DNA from: Zhihengliuella flava
GTDB lineage: Bacteria; Actinomycetota; Actinomycetes; Actinomycetales; Micrococcaceae
Direction: 5' to 3'
Length of the DNA stretch: 64,000 nucleotides
Assembly (NCBI RefSeq): GCF_015751895.1
Contig: NZ_JADOTZ010000001.1
Coordinates: 992,001-1,056,000 of the forward strand
Position 1 is the stretch's first letter. The number at the start of each line of letters is the position of its first letter. Under the pieces are notes generated by a model. That model was not told the DNA's origin and ran no database searches. It saw only the letters and a list, made by a program, of their open reading frames with translations. Below are positions 16,552 through 26,390 of this stretch, piece by piece. Both the position numbers and the translations under genes were made by a program.

Positions 16552-17415
16552 TTAGCTGCTGAGCTCGCGTGTCAGTTCCTTCGAGCGCTCCACGCACGCG
16601 GTCTCCGCCGTGAGCACCATCTCCTCCAGCCCGGACTGGGCGAAGCTCTCTAGCGCGGCCGCCGTCGTGCCATTGGGGCTGGTGACGTTGCGGCGCAGCT
16701 GCGCCGCGTCGGCGTCGGGCTCGGCCAGCATGCGGCCCGCCCCGGCCACGGTCGCCGCCGCCAATTCGCGCGCGGTGTCAGCATCGAGCCCCAGCTTTTC
16801 GCCGGCAGCGGCCATGGCTTCGGCCATGTAGAAGATGTAGGCCGGGCCGGACCCGGACACTGCGGTGACGGCCTCAATCTTGTCCTCGGGCACGACCTTG
16901 ACCACGCCGGCGCCGCGATAGAGGGCCACCACCTGCTCGAGCGTCGCCTCGTCAATGCTGGATCCCGCGGCGACGCCGACGGCGCCCAGGCCCACGGTCA
17001 ACGGAGTGTTCGGCATGGAGCGAACCACCGGCTGGCCGGACGTCAGTGCGGCTTCCATGGCGCCGACGGTGATGCCGGCGGCGACGGAGACCACCGCAGC
17101 CGTGGGCTTCAGGGCCCCCGCGATCTCTCGGCACAGCTCGAGGATGCCGACCGGCTTGACGCCGAGGAAAACGACGTCGGCCTGCGCGACGGCCTCGAGG
17201 TTGGCCTCGGCCGAATCTTCGGTGGCCAGGGCGTTCACGCCGGTCTCTTCGGCCAAGGCGACGGCCTTCGACGGCGTGCGGACGGTGGCGGTGATCCGGG
17301 CCGGGTCGTGTCCGGCAGCAATGATGCCGCGCATGATGGCACCGTTCATGGATCCGGTGCCGAGAAAGGCAAGGTTCAGGTCAGCGGTCGAATTCTGTGC
17401 GTTCGTGTCAGCCAT
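16552..17415 (-). CDS. proC: Pyrroline-5-carboxylate reductase
   Basis: 287 residues. The N-terminal Rossmann fold carries LAFLGTGSMNGAIMRGI, and the C-terminal dimer domain has the ProC signature AVSGSGPAYIFYMAEAM. It makes proline from pyrroline-5-carboxylate with NAD(P)H. In mycobacteria proC sits next to the BldC-like and bS22 genes; here DAHP synthase, acuC and trkHA lie between. The ATG start gives a 15-residue leader before the first strand. Confidence 0.95.
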   Translation of the reverse strand: MADTNAQNSTADLNLAFLGTGSMNGAIMRGIIAAGHDPARITATVRTPSKAVALAEETGVNALATEDSAEANLEAVAQADVVFLGVKPVGILELCREIAGALKPTAAVVSVAAGITVGAMEAALTSGQPVVRSMPNTPLTVGLGAVGVAAGSSIDEATLEQVVALYRGAGVVKVVPEDKIEAVTAVSGSGPAYIFYMAEAMAAAGEKLGLDADTARELAAATVAGAGRMLAEPDADAAQLRRNVTSPNGTTAAALESFAQSGLEEMVLTAETACVERSKELTRELSS

Positions 17416-17489
17416 GCCGCCATTGTGTCAATCACCCGCGCCGAAACCTAGTTCGCTGCGCCGACGGCCGCACCAGACGCCGGGCGGAC

Positions 17490-18314
17490 TCAGCCGGCGA
17501 CGGTGCCAGGTGCCGCCGCGGGCTCATCCGGGACAGAAGCCAGATGAGCACGAGCAAACTCGAGGGTCTCGCCCAAGAGCTCCTCGCGACCGCCCACACC
17601 GCGAGCCTTCCTCGTGGCGACCTCGACGGCGACGACGCCGTCGAACCCGGTGTCCCGCAGGTGGTGCATGGATTCGCTAACCCGCTGCGTGCCGTAGCCC
17701 GGCACCAAGTGCTCATCCTTGGCGTTGTCCACGCCGTCACAGAGATGCACGTGCGTCAGGCGTCGTCCGAGCTGCCTGATCGCCTCGTAGGAGTCCATCG
17801 CAGCGATCGCTGCATGGGAAAAATCCCACGTCACGTGCTGGTAGGGCTGGGGCACCGGATCCCAGTGCGGCAGGTACATCTTGGCCTCGCGGCCGCGCGC
17901 CCGCCACGGATACATGTTTTCCACGGCAATCCGCACCCCGACGGTTTCGTAGATTCGCTTCACGCCGTCCGCGAAGTCCGAGGCGTACGTCCCCTGCCAG
18001 CGAAACGGGGGGTGGGCCACGACGACGTCGCACCCCGTGTCCAGGGCCAACTGTGCGCTGCGCTGAATTTTGTTCCAGGCCGAGCCCCACACCTGTTGGG
18101 TCAGCAACAGCGTCGGCGCGTGGATCGCGTGAATCGGCTGATCATAGCGTTCGGCGAGGGTGTTCAGCTGCGCGGCGTCCTGCGACACCCGGTTGCCGGT
18201 CACCATGACTTCCACCCCGTCGTACCCCAAATCGTGGGCCACGGAAAAGGCGTCGTGCACGTTGAGCGGGTAGACCGAGGCGCTCGAGAGCGCGATAGGC
18301 GGGGTTGAACTCAT
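17490..18314 (-). CDS. Sugar phosphate isomerase/epimerase family protein (Rv0498-like)
   Basis: 274 residues of a xylose-isomerase-like TIM barrel. Candidate metal ligands appear in IAVENMYPW (Glu), TWDFSHAAIA (Asp/His), HVHLCDG (His) and VAVEV (Glu). Mycobacterial Rv0498, in the same neighbourhood, is of this type, but its substrate is not known to me. The ATG overlaps the Ppx/GppA stop by 4 bp, so the two are probably made together. Confidence 0.85.
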   Translation of the reverse strand: MSSTPPIALSSASVYPLNVHDAFSVAHDLGYDGVEVMVTGNRVSQDAAQLNTLAERYDQPIHAIHAPTLLLTQQVWGSAWNKIQRSAQLALDTGCDVVVAHPPFRWQGTYASDFADGVKRIYETVGVRIAVENMYPWRARGREAKMYLPHWDPVPQPYQHVTWDFSHAAIAAMDSYEAIRQLGRRLTHVHLCDGVDNAKDEHLVPGYGTQRVSESMHHLRDTGFDGVVAVEVATRKARGVGGREELLGETLEFARAHLASVPDEPAAAPGTVAG

Positions 18315-19396
18315 GCGTTACTCCCCTCGGAGACGGTCGACGACGGCCCCGCGGCGTCGGACGGCGAAGGCGCCGACGCGGAAACCGAGGGCTCGCGCCG
18401 CTGCTGCTTCAGCAACTCCACGTGCCCCACTCCAACCGTATCGCCATAGGGCGCCTCGCTGTCCAGCACCAGATGGTCGAAGCGGCGGAGGATGAGGCCT
18501 TCTCGCAAGGCCCACGGGCAAATCTTGAGGGACTTGATCTTGAACGCCGCCATGGCCTCGTGGGCCACGATGGCGCCGGCGAGCAGCTGCGGGGCGCGCA
18601 CTGCAGAGACTCCCGGCAAGTCGGCTCGCTGCGCGTGAGTCATCGCCGCTAACCGGTGCGTCCACAGCTTCAGGTCTTCTCGGCGCAACACCCGCTTGAC
18701 GTAGGGGCCCTCCCCGTAGGGCGCGGCACCGGCGATGCGCGCCAAGGAGCGGAAGGTTTTCGACGTTGCCGCCACGAGGTCAGGTTTCTTGCCCAGCTCG
18801 GCCCGCAGCTCCGCCACCGGCTCGGCCAATTGCTCGCGCACGTAGGCGCGCAGGGCCTTAATATCCGCCATCTCGGGCGGATCCTCCGGGAGCCAGTCGC
18901 GGGTCAGGCGGCCTGCGCCGAGCGGGACGGAGCGGGCGATCGCCGGAAACTCGTCCGTTCCGACGGCCATCTCGAAGGACCCTCCGCCGATATCAAATTC
19001 GAGAATGCCGTTGGCCTGCCACCCGAACCAGCGACGCACCGCGTAGTAGGTCATTCCGGCTTCTTGCTCACCGGTGAGCTCCGTCAGGTGCACCCCCGTC
19101 TCGGTGGCCACCCGATCCAGCACCGCCTCGCCGTTGGCGGACTCACGAATCGCGGAGGTGCAGAACGCCAGCATGTCCACCGCGCCGTGCTTAACCGCGA
19201 ACTCGCTGGCCTCGTGGACGAAGTCGATCAGTTCGCGCTGGCCCGCCTCGGTGATGGCGCCCTGAGGGTCCAGGTAGGTCACCAACGAGAGCGGACGCTT
19301 GTGGGAGGCAAAGGCGTTCGGCCGCGCGCCAGGGTAGGCGTCCACCAGCAACAGGTGAACGGTGTTGGACCCGATATCCAGTACTCCCAGGCGCAC
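18311..19396 (-). CDS. Ppx/GppA family exopolyphosphatase-like protein
   Basis: 361 residues of an actin-like ATPase fold. Motif I LGVLDIGSNTVHLLLVD and motif II (FDIGGGSFEMAVG) are characteristic. The family hydrolyses polyphosphate and/or pppGpp. Length matches the short two-domain form found in mycobacteria (Rv0496). The C-terminal 30 residues are Ser/Pro/Ala rich. It lies 21 bp downstream of topA and overlaps the isomerase-like gene, in a long leftward unit. Confidence 0.92.
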   Translation of the reverse strand: MRLGVLDIGSNTVHLLLVDAYPGARPNAFASHKRPLSLVTYLDPQGAITEAGQRELIDFVHEASEFAVKHGAVDMLAFCTSAIRESANGEAVLDRVATETGVHLTELTGEQEAGMTYYAVRRWFGWQANGILEFDIGGGSFEMAVGTDEFPAIARSVPLGAGRLTRDWLPEDPPEMADIKALRAYVREQLAEPVAELRAELGKKPDLVAATSKTFRSLARIAGAAPYGEGPYVKRVLRREDLKLWTHRLAAMTHAQRADLPGVSAVRAPQLLAGAIVAHEAMAAFKIKSLKICPWALREGLILRRFDHLVLDSEAPYGDTVGVGHVELLKQQRREPSVSASAPSPSDAAGPSSTVSEGSNA

Positions 19397-19417
19397 GCCG
19401 TGCCTTCCCTTCCGCGG

Positions 19418-22156
19418 CTACTTCTTCTTCGCCGGGGTCTTGCGCGTCGCCGTCTTCTTGGCGCCTGAACGCTTGGCCGGCCCCTTGGCCCGCTTCTCCG
19501 CCAAGAGTTCCACCGCGCGCTCACGGGTGAGCTCCTCCACCGAGGAGCTCCGGGGAACGGTGATATTGGTTTCGCCGTCGGTGATGTACGGCCCAAACCG
19601 ACCATCCTTGACGACGATCGGCTTGCCGGACGCCGGATCTTCACCGAACTCCGCCAGCGGCGGGGCCGCGGCCCGACGGCCGCGCTGCTTCGGCTGCGCG
19701 TAAATCGCGTGAGCCTCGTCCAGAGTGATCGTGAAGATCTGCTCTTCGGACTCAATGGAGCGCGAGTCCGTGCCCTTTTTCAGGTACGGACCAAATCGGC
19801 CGTTCTGCACGGTGATCTGCTTGCCCTCCTCGTCCTCGCCCAGCACGCGCGGCAGGGACAGGAGCTTGAGCGCGTCCTCCAACGTCACGGTGTCGAGTGA
19901 CATGGACTTGAACAGCGAGCCGGTGCGCGGCTTCGGCTTGGCCGGCTTCTTCTTGGGCTTCGGCTTACCGTTCTTGTAGTACTCGGTGGGCATCGCCTCG
20001 AGCTCTTCGTCCGTCATCTCCTCGATGACCTCGGTGACGTACGGGCCGTAGCGTCCGTCCTTGGCCACGATCGTGCGTCCCGACTCCGGATCCGTCCCGA
20101 GGACCAGCTCGTCCGGCCCCTGATTCTCCATGAGTTCAATCGCCTTCTCGGCGGTGAGCTCATCCGGCGCCAAGTCCTCGGGGACGTTGACCCGCTGCGG
20201 CGCCGTCCCCTCCGGAGCGTCCGCGGCCACGGGCTTTTCGAGGTACGGGCCAAACTTGCCGACGCGCAGGACGATGCCATCGGCGATTTCGATGGAATTG
20301 ATGGCCCGGGCGTCGATGTCCCCCAGGTTGTCGACGACGTCCCGCAGTCCCCGCACGCCATCGTCGCCAAAGTAGAAGTGCTTCAGCCACGCGCCGCGGC
20401 CCTTGTGGCCCTTGGCGATCTCGTCCAGGTCGTCTTCCAGCGCGGCAGTGAAACCGTAGTCGACGTACTGGCCAAAGTGCTCTTCGAGGAGGCGCACCAC
20501 GGAGAAGGCGATCCAGCTTGGGACCAGCGCGGACCCACGCTTGCTCACGTAGCCGCGATCCATGATGGTGGAAATCGTCGGAGCGTACGTGGAGGGCCGT
20601 CCAATCTCGCGCGCCTCCAGTTCGGCGACGATCGAGGCCTCGGTATAGCGTGCCGGCGGCGTCGTCTCGTGGCCGTTGGCTTCGATCTCCGCTCCCTGCA
20701 GCGCGTCTCCCTCCGCCAACTGCGGGAGGCGGCGCTCGGCGTCGCTGGCCTCTCGCTCCTCCTCGGTGACGTCCTTGCCTTCCTCGTACGCGGCCATGAA
20801 TCCGCGGAACGTGATGACGGTTCCGGACGCGGCAAACTCGGCGCTCCGGCCGTCCGTGGCCGTCCCCGTGAGGCGCACGGACGCGGTCGAGCCCTTGGCG
20901 TCGGCCATTTGGGACGCCACGGTGCGCTTCCAGATCAGCTCGTACAGCTTGAACTCGTCCGCGGAGAGCTGGCTGCGCACATCGCGCGGACGGCGGAAGG
21001 AATCACCGGCCGGGCGGATCGCCTCGTGGGCCTCCTGGGCATTCTCGCTCTTGCCCTTGTAGTAGCGGGGCTTCTGCGGCACGAAGTCGTCGCCGTACAG
21101 TTCCTTGGCTTGCCGGCGGGCGGCCCCGATGGCCTCGCTCGACAGGGCCACGGAGTCGGTACGCATATAGGTGATGTAGCCGTTTTCGTACAGCCGCTGC
21201 GCAATCTGCATCGTGATGCGGGAGGACCAGCGCAACTTGCGGCTGGCTTCCTGCTGCAGGGTCGACGTCGTAAACGGCGCCGCCGGGCGGCGCGTGTACG
21301 GCTTGGTCTCCATCCCCGTGACCGCAAACTCCGCGCCGGTCAATCCCTCAGCGAGGGTCTCGGCCGCCTGCTGCTCGAGGAGCACGACGTCACCGCTCGC
21401 CTTGGCCTTCAGCTGACCCTTGTCATCAAAATCACGTCCGGAGGCGATGCGTGAACCGTCCACGGCCGAGAGCTTGGCCTTGAATGACTCGCCCGCGGTG
21501 GTGGCGAATTCACCGGTCAAATCCCAGTAACTGGCGGAACGGAACGCCATGCGTTCCCGCTCTCGCTCGACGACCAGGCGGGTGGCGACGGACTGCACAC
21601 GCCCCGCGGAGAGTCCGCGGGCGATTTTCCGCCAGAGCACCGGGGAAATCTCATACCCGTACAACCGGTCCAAGACCCGGCGGGTTTCCTGAGCGTCGAC
21701 AAGGTCCGTGTCGATCTCACGAATGTTCTCGAGGGCGCGGCTAATGCCTTCTTTGGTGATCTCGGTGAAGGCCATCCGATGCACGGGCACCTTGGGCTTG
21801 AGGACCTCGAGCAGGTGCCACGCGATGGCCTCGCCTTCGCGATCGGCATCGGTGGCGAGGTAGAGTTCGTCGGCCTCTTTCAGCGCGCTCTTGAGCTCAG
21901 AGACCTTTTTCTTCTTGTCCGGGTTCACCACGTAGTACGGCTCAAAGTCGTTCTCGAGGTCGATGGCGAACTTGCCCACCGGCGTCTTCTTCAGGTCGCT
22001 GGGCAGCTCGGAAGGCTGCGGCAGATCACGAATGTGGCCCACGGAGGCGTCCACGACGAAGCCTTCGCCGAGGTACTTGGCGATTGACTTGCTCTTGGCC
22101 GGGGACTCGACGATGACGAGCTTCTTGCCGGTCTTTTCCTTCGCCTTGGCGGGCAC
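19418..22156 (-). CDS. topA: DNA topoisomerase I
   Basis: 912 residues. The Toprim domain opens with KLVIVESPAKSKSIAKYLG and contains ATDADREGEAIAWHL; the active-site Tyr lies in ITYMRTDSVALS. The C-terminus has four topoisomerase C repeats with KFGPYLEK / DGRYGPYV / NGRFGPYL / DGRFGPYI, no Cys zinc fingers, and a Lys-rich tail, as in actinobacterial TopA. It relaxes negative supercoils. GTG 22156 is chosen over the longer frame because AGGAG precedes it and the conserved region starts shortly after. Confidence 0.97.
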   Translation of the reverse strand: MPAKAKEKTGKKLVIVESPAKSKSIAKYLGEGFVVDASVGHIRDLPQPSELPSDLKKTPVGKFAIDLENDFEPYYVVNPDKKKKVSELKSALKEADELYLATDADREGEAIAWHLLEVLKPKVPVHRMAFTEITKEGISRALENIREIDTDLVDAQETRRVLDRLYGYEISPVLWRKIARGLSAGRVQSVATRLVVERERERMAFRSASYWDLTGEFATTAGESFKAKLSAVDGSRIASGRDFDDKGQLKAKASGDVVLLEQQAAETLAEGLTGAEFAVTGMETKPYTRRPAAPFTTSTLQQEASRKLRWSSRITMQIAQRLYENGYITYMRTDSVALSSEAIGAARRQAKELYGDDFVPQKPRYYKGKSENAQEAHEAIRPAGDSFRRPRDVRSQLSADEFKLYELIWKRTVASQMADAKGSTASVRLTGTATDGRSAEFAASGTVITFRGFMAAYEEGKDVTEEEREASDAERRLPQLAEGDALQGAEIEANGHETTPPARYTEASIVAELEAREIGRPSTYAPTISTIMDRGYVSKRGSALVPSWIAFSVVRLLEEHFGQYVDYGFTAALEDDLDEIAKGHKGRGAWLKHFYFGDDGVRGLRDVVDNLGDIDARAINSIEIADGIVLRVGKFGPYLEKPVAADAPEGTAPQRVNVPEDLAPDELTAEKAIELMENQGPDELVLGTDPESGRTIVAKDGRYGPYVTEVIEEMTDEELEAMPTEYYKNGKPKPKKKPAKPKPRTGSLFKSMSLDTVTLEDALKLLSLPRVLGEDEEGKQITVQNGRFGPYLKKGTDSRSIESEEQIFTITLDEAHAIYAQPKQRGRRAAAPPLAEFGEDPASGKPIVVKDGRFGPYITDGETNITVPRSSSVEELTRERAVELLAEKRAKGPAKRSGAKKTATRKTPAKKK

Positions 22157-22247
22157 AACACTCCTATTTAACGGCCGGGTTCGAGCTCGGACGACGGCGC
22201 CCCTAGCAGGCACCGCTGGCTCAATACTCGCACTAGGTTAGCGCGTT

Positions 22248-22994
22248 CTACCTCTTCGGCAAGCCGGGCTTGTGCTGCGCTGGCCCCGCGGTCCCCGGGC
22301 TGGCCTGCTCAAACTCGGGCAGCAGGGAGAGCATGTAATAGACGCGCTGCGCGTCCACGGACCGCTCCTCCGGCTCCGCCAGGGCCTCATATTCCCGGAC
22401 CAGGTTGTACATGCGGCTGATGAACTCTTCCCGCTGCTCCTCGGACAGGAACACCATGCCCGTCGTCATCACCGGATGCCGATCCGCCGGGGGCTCGATC
22501 CCCGCCTTGGCTTCCGCCTCGCGGCGGGACACCTCGGCGGCCAGGCGCTCACGGAACGCGCCAAGCTGCACATTGAGGAACGCGCTCTTGGCGGACGGGG
22601 TTTGATTAAAGGACTCGACGACCAGCCGGTCACCGGCGGCCTGCCAGCGCCGTTCCCGCGCGTCCCCCTCGCTGGGGGCCCGGCGCACGTACCCGTACTT
22701 TTCGAGGGCGCGGAGGTGATAGCTCATGGCGCTCGGGGTCAGCTTGCAGCGGGACGCCAGCTCCGTGGCCGTCCGGCTGGCCTGCGACGCGAAGAGCTCT
22801 TCGAGCGCCTCCAGCCGGGCCTCGTGGGCGAGCGCCCGAATCGCCTGCGGGTCATTAATGACCACCGCGTGCTCATTTTTACCGGCGGCCACGGAAGTCC
22901 CCTTTCGCTCCTCTGCCCGGCCGTGCCCCGCCACAGCGTCCCCAAGGCTCAGGGACGTGCGCTGGGGCGCGGGCCGATACGTGTCTTGGGTCAT
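22248..22994 (-). CDS. ArsR-type winged-helix transcriptional regulator
   Basis: Up to 248 residues. A winged helix covers about 50-125: IRALAHEARLEALEELFASQ, recognition helix TPSAMSYHLRALEKYGYV, and a basic wing REREW-like (ARERRWQAAGD). The C-terminal part resembles the long helical domain of regulators that control MFS transporters, with a Glu/Arg-rich coiled region. Start uncertain: ATG 22994 (no ribosome binding site, possible leaderless) or GTG 22892, which has AAAGGGGAC upstream and would give 214 residues. Confidence 0.8.
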   Translation of the reverse strand: MTQDTYRPAPQRTSLSLGDAVAGHGRAEERKGTSVAAGKNEHAVVINDPQAIRALAHEARLEALEELFASQASRTATELASRCKLTPSAMSYHLRALEKYGYVRRAPSEGDARERRWQAAGDRLVVESFNQTPSAKSAFLNVQLGAFRERLAAEVSRREAEAKAGIEPPADRHPVMTTGMVFLSEEQREEFISRMYNLVREYEALAEPEERSVDAQRVYYMLSLLPEFEQASPGTAGPAQHKPGLPKR

Positions 22995-23014
22995 ATCCGA
23001 AAACCATAGCGCCT

Positions 23015-24637
23015 CTAGCGCACCAAAGTGAGAAAACCGTTCACAATAAGTCGGCGCGCCCCCTCCAGCAGGCGGGTTTTGGCCTCCGGATCGTCCTCGC
23101 CGAGCAGCGCATCGATCGCGTCGGCAATTTGACCCAGCGTGAGCTCCCCGTCGCAAGCCGAGACGAGGCCAGCCTCCGCCGTCGTCAGCAGGTGAGTGCG
23201 GCGCAGGCCAGCACCCTGGCGCAACAGAATGACCCCGGGGTGCTCGGCGCCGGGGCGCTGATGCCGCTCCTCCGTGACGTCGTCGGCCACGACGGCGTGC
23301 ACGGAGCCTAGGTCGCCGGGCAGCGTATCAGCCGCGGCGATGGCCGCCGCGAGGTGCGGGCCCAACGGTTGCTCGATGGGGTGGGTGATCTCCTCGAACC
23401 GGCGCCCGACGGCGCGGCCCTCCCCCGACGGGCGGCGAAGCCACACCATGCCGAACCCAATCTCCGCCACGTCACGGGAGGCGAAGTCCTCGAGGTACGC
23501 CCGGTACTGGCGCTCGTAGTGGCGCGCATCCCGCCCCTCGGCCGCGTCGCGAAGCCAGACCTCGGCGTACTGCTGAGGCGTTTCCGTATCCCGCTGGATG
23601 AACCACGCCTCGACCTGGCACTCGGCCGCTGCTCCGGTGGCCAGCCATGCGGCGGGGCCATCGGACCACGCCTGCGCCTCACGCCGCACTTCCCAGTTGG
23701 CCAGCATCTGGGCGGTGCCGCCGTCGTTCAGGTAGGCCGGCAGCTCGGAGACCAGATGGGCGACGAGCGTGTCCCCGGGCAGCCCACCGTCCCGGTAGGT
23801 GTACCGCTCCTCCTCCCGCTCGCCCTCACGGCGCGGGGTGATCACGAACGGCGGGTTGGACACGATCAGGTCAAACGTCTGCCCAGCGACCGGTTCCAGC
23901 AGACTGCCCAGCCGTAGGTCCACGCGCGCCGAGAGGTTCGCCGGGTCGATCCCCAAGGCCCGGTGGTTCAATAGCAGGTTGAAGCGGGCGAAGTCCAGCG
24001 CCCGTTCGGAGACATCCGTGGCGACCACGTGCTCTGCGTGGGAGAGCAGATGAAAGGTCTGAATGCCGCAGCCGGTGCCCACATCCAACGCACGCCGGAC
24101 GGGGCGGCGGGCCGTGGTCTGCGCGAGCGTGCGCGAGGCCTGACCGATGCCGAGGACGTGGTCGGTCCGCAACATGCCCGGTCGTTGGTAGGCGGACAGA
24201 TCGGAGGCGACCCAGAGTTCCGCGTCGGCGTCGGAGGCGTGCGGGCGCAGGTCCACGGCGGCGCGCACGGTGACCGCAGCGTCGTCATCCTCCCCCTCAT
24301 CGAGCGCCTCGGGTAGGCCAACCTCGGCCAACCCCAGCGCCAGGAGCCCGGCCGCACCGGTGCGCGGCAGGGCCGCGTCGATCCGCACTGCGGGCACGGT
24401 GCCGCCCGTTAAGAACAGGTCGACGACGGCGGCGAGTTGAGCGCGCGGGTCACCGGCCTCAAGATCCGCCAGGGCGAGGCGTGCCGGAATCGGCTGATCC
24501 CGCCCGAGCGCCTCGTGCGCTTCCGCACCGATCAGCTCGGTGATGTCATCGGCATAGTAGCGGACACCCGCCAGGTCGTCGGCGAGCGCGTCGAGCCGGT
24601 CCTGGGCGGTGCTCACAGGTGTCATAGCCGGGCTCAC
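23015..24637 (-). CDS. Methyltransferase of the N5-glutamine/HemK-like type (DUF7059 N-domain)
   Basis: About 540 residues. An N-terminal all-alpha/beta domain (1-170) is followed by a class I methyltransferase: motif [17 protein letters not shown], then [14 protein letters not shown] with the NPPF motif seen in enzymes that methylate planar nitrogen or amide groups. The C-terminal 130 residues form a winged-helix-like region. Substrate (rRNA, protein or DNA) is not decided by the sequence. The GTG start overlaps the trhO stop (GTGA); ATG 24625 is the alternative. Confidence 0.82.
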   Translation of the reverse strand: MSPAMTPVSTAQDRLDALADDLAGVRYYADDITELIGAEAHEALGRDQPIPARLALADLEAGDPRAQLAAVVDLFLTGGTVPAVRIDAALPRTGAAGLLALGLAEVGLPEALDEGEDDDAAVTVRAAVDLRPHASDADAELWVASDLSAYQRPGMLRTDHVLGIGQASRTLAQTTARRPVRRALDVGTGCGIQTFHLLSHAEHVVATDVSERALDFARFNLLLNHRALGIDPANLSARVDLRLGSLLEPVAGQTFDLIVSNPPFVITPRREGEREEERYTYRDGGLPGDTLVAHLVSELPAYLNDGGTAQMLANWEVRREAQAWSDGPAAWLATGAAAECQVEAWFIQRDTETPQQYAEVWLRDAAEGRDARHYERQYRAYLEDFASRDVAEIGFGMVWLRRPSGEGRAVGRRFEEITHPIEQPLGPHLAAAIAAADTLPGDLGSVHAVVADDVTEERHQRPGAEHPGVILLRQGAGLRRTHLLTTAEAGLVSACDGELTLGQIADAIDALLGEDDPEAKTRLLEGARRLIVNGFLTLVR

Positions 24638-25527
24638 GAGGCCACTACCTGGCAGTCGGGGCAGCGGCGCAGCTCCTCGTTGGCGGCGCAGTCGGGGCAG
24701 AAGAGGCGCAGGTTCCGGCAGGCCGGGTTGGCGCAGTTCTCGAACTTGTTGGTGCCCGTACCGCAGCCGACGCACGTGCCGATCGTGACGGCGTCGGGCG
24801 TGAACTCCATGTGCATGCGCTGGTCAAACACGTAGAGCGAACCCTCCCACAGGCCCGCGTCACCATACTTCTCGCCGTAGCGCACAATTCCGCCCTGCAG
24901 CTGGTACACCTCGCTAAAGCCGCGCTTGACCATCAGGGATGAGAGCACTTCACAACGGATTCCGCCGGTGCAGTAGGTGACAATCGGCTTGTCCTTCAGG
25001 TCGTCGTACTTGCCCGAATCCAGCTCGGCGATGAAGTCGTGCGTGGTCTCGACGTCGGGGACAATCGCGTTCTTGAACCGGCCAATCTGCGCTTCGAACG
25101 CGTTGCGGCCGTCGAAGAACACCACCTCTTCGCCGGCGGCTCGTTTGGCATCCACCAACTCGTGCACTTGTTCGGGGCGCAGGTGGGTCCCGCCGCCGAC
25201 CACGCCGTTGGCGTCGACCTCGAGCTCTTCCGGTGCGCCGAAGGAGACGATCTCCTCACGTGCCTTGACGGAGATCCGTGGGAAGTCGTCGGCCGATCCG
25301 GCCGACCACTTGATGTCCATCTTCTTAAAGGCCGGGTACTGCCGGGTGGCCTTGACGTAGGCCTTCACGGCCGTGATCTCTCCGCCCGCGGTTCCGTTAA
25401 TACCGTGCGGCGAGATGATCACCCGTCCGCGGAGGCCGTGCTGCTCCAGCAGAGAGCGCTGCCAGAGGCGCAACGCCTCCGGATCGGGCACAGGGGCGAA
25501 AGCGTAGAACAAGACGATTCGGTTCAC
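24634..25527 (-). CDS. trhO: tRNA uridine-34 hydroxylase TrhO (rhodanese domain)
   Basis: 297 residues. It begins [17 protein letters not shown] like TrhO/YceA, then an acylphosphatase-like domain, then a rhodanese domain whose active-site Cys lies in [16 protein letters not shown]. The C-terminus has eight further Cys in CxxC-like pairs that probably bind zinc. TrhO makes 5-hydroxyuridine at tRNA position 34. GTG 25527 is chosen because AAGGG lies seven bases before it; a second GTG is two codons earlier. Confidence 0.92.
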   Translation of the reverse strand: MNRIVLFYAFAPVPDPEALRLWQRSLLEQHGLRGRVIISPHGINGTAGGEITAVKAYVKATRQYPAFKKMDIKWSAGSADDFPRISVKAREEIVSFGAPEELEVDANGVVGGGTHLRPEQVHELVDAKRAAGEEVVFFDGRNAFEAQIGRFKNAIVPDVETTHDFIAELDSGKYDDLKDKPIVTYCTGGIRCEVLSSLMVKRGFSEVYQLQGGIVRYGEKYGDAGLWEGSLYVFDQRMHMEFTPDAVTIGTCVGCGTGTNKFENCANPACRNLRLFCPDCAANEELRRCPDCQVVAS

Positions 25528-25711
25528 AGACACGCCCTTAAGGGTACCGACCCGTTTCCGGCGGACGGATGCCCGCCGAGGACTCGTCCATGGTGTCCCT
25601 GAGCACACCGTGGACCACGCAGAGCGAACGGCGGTGTCTGCCCTGATGACGGCCGGGTTACTGTACTGCAACAGTTGACTTCACCCTCGTGCGCATCGGC
25701 AGCGCGCCGGG

Positions 25712-25717
25712 TAGTCT
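25712..25717 (+). promoter_or_regulatory. Leaderless-type -10 box for the GNAT gene
   Basis: TAGTCT ends seven bases before the ATG at 25725 with no ribosome binding site between, so the mRNA is probably leaderless. Confidence 0.5.
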
Positions 25718-25724
25718 TCACAGC

Positions 25725-26390
25725 ATGGGATCCTCTGCGAGCGATGAACTGATCGGGACCTGGCTGACCGGGTGGGCCTCGGGCCGTGGCTACGAAAGCC
25801 GGCACGAAGGCCGCATCCACGCTGCGCTCCGGCACGACACGATCGGCGACTGGGAATACGTGATCCACGAGCCGAGCGATGAGGAACTCGTCGCCATCTC
25901 GGACACACTGCACAAGCACCCATCCCGCCTCTTGACCGCGTTCGTCGACTCCCCGGATCGCTTCGCCGAGGCCTCACATGCCGCCCGGCTGGGCGTGCGC
26001 AAGAACGACGAGGTCCTCATGGTCACGGACATGGGGGGCCAAGACGTCGAGGAACCCATCAGCCCGGACGGGTTCACCTTGCAAACCGAACGGGACAGCA
26101 CGCGGGCGTATGTCTCCGTGCACGTCGAGGACGCCCCGGAGCTGGTGGCAGCCAGCGGCCACGTCACCGTGGTGGAGGACTATGCCGTCTTTGACCGGAT
26201 CGTCACCACGGAGGACTACCGCCGGCGCGGTCTCGGCTCACTGGTGATGCGCGCTCTCGCCGCACTCGCGCTCGAGCACGACGTCTCCGAGGGCCTACTG
26301 ATTGCCACCGTCGACGGCCAAGGCCTCTACGGATATCTCGGGTGGACCACGCTGGGCTCCATGGTGACCGTGGAGGCCGCGCAACACTGA
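25725..26390 (+). CDS. GNAT family N-acetyltransferase
   Basis: 221 residues. The C-terminal GNAT domain (about 110-215) shows strand beta4 with YAVFDRIVTTEDYRRRGLGS, where RRRGLGS is the acetyl-CoA pyrophosphate loop. The N-terminal 100 residues are of a separate, unassigned type. The acceptor substrate is unknown. It is divergent from trhO across about 200 bp and overlaps the helicase gene that follows, so both are probably one transcript. Confidence 0.85.
   Translation: MGSSASDELIGTWLTGWASGRGYESRHEGRIHAALRHDTIGDWEYVIHEPSDEELVAISDTLHKHPSRLLTAFVDSPDRFAEASHAARLGVRKNDEVLMVTDMGGQDVEEPISPDGFTLQTERDSTRAYVSVHVEDAPELVAASGHVTVVEDYAVFDRIVTTEDYRRRGLGSLVMRALAALALEHDVSEGLLIATVDGQGLYGYLGWTTLGSMVTVEAAQH

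Noticed and set aside
22892-22994. The first 34 residues of the regulator upstream of topA
   Set aside because: Not rejected as a gene, but these residues may be untranslated because GTG 22892 has a much better ribosome binding site.
25660-25675. ACTGT...ACAGT inverted repeat upstream of the GNAT gene
   Set aside because: Only five-base arms with a 6-base spacer; expected by chance in a window of this size.
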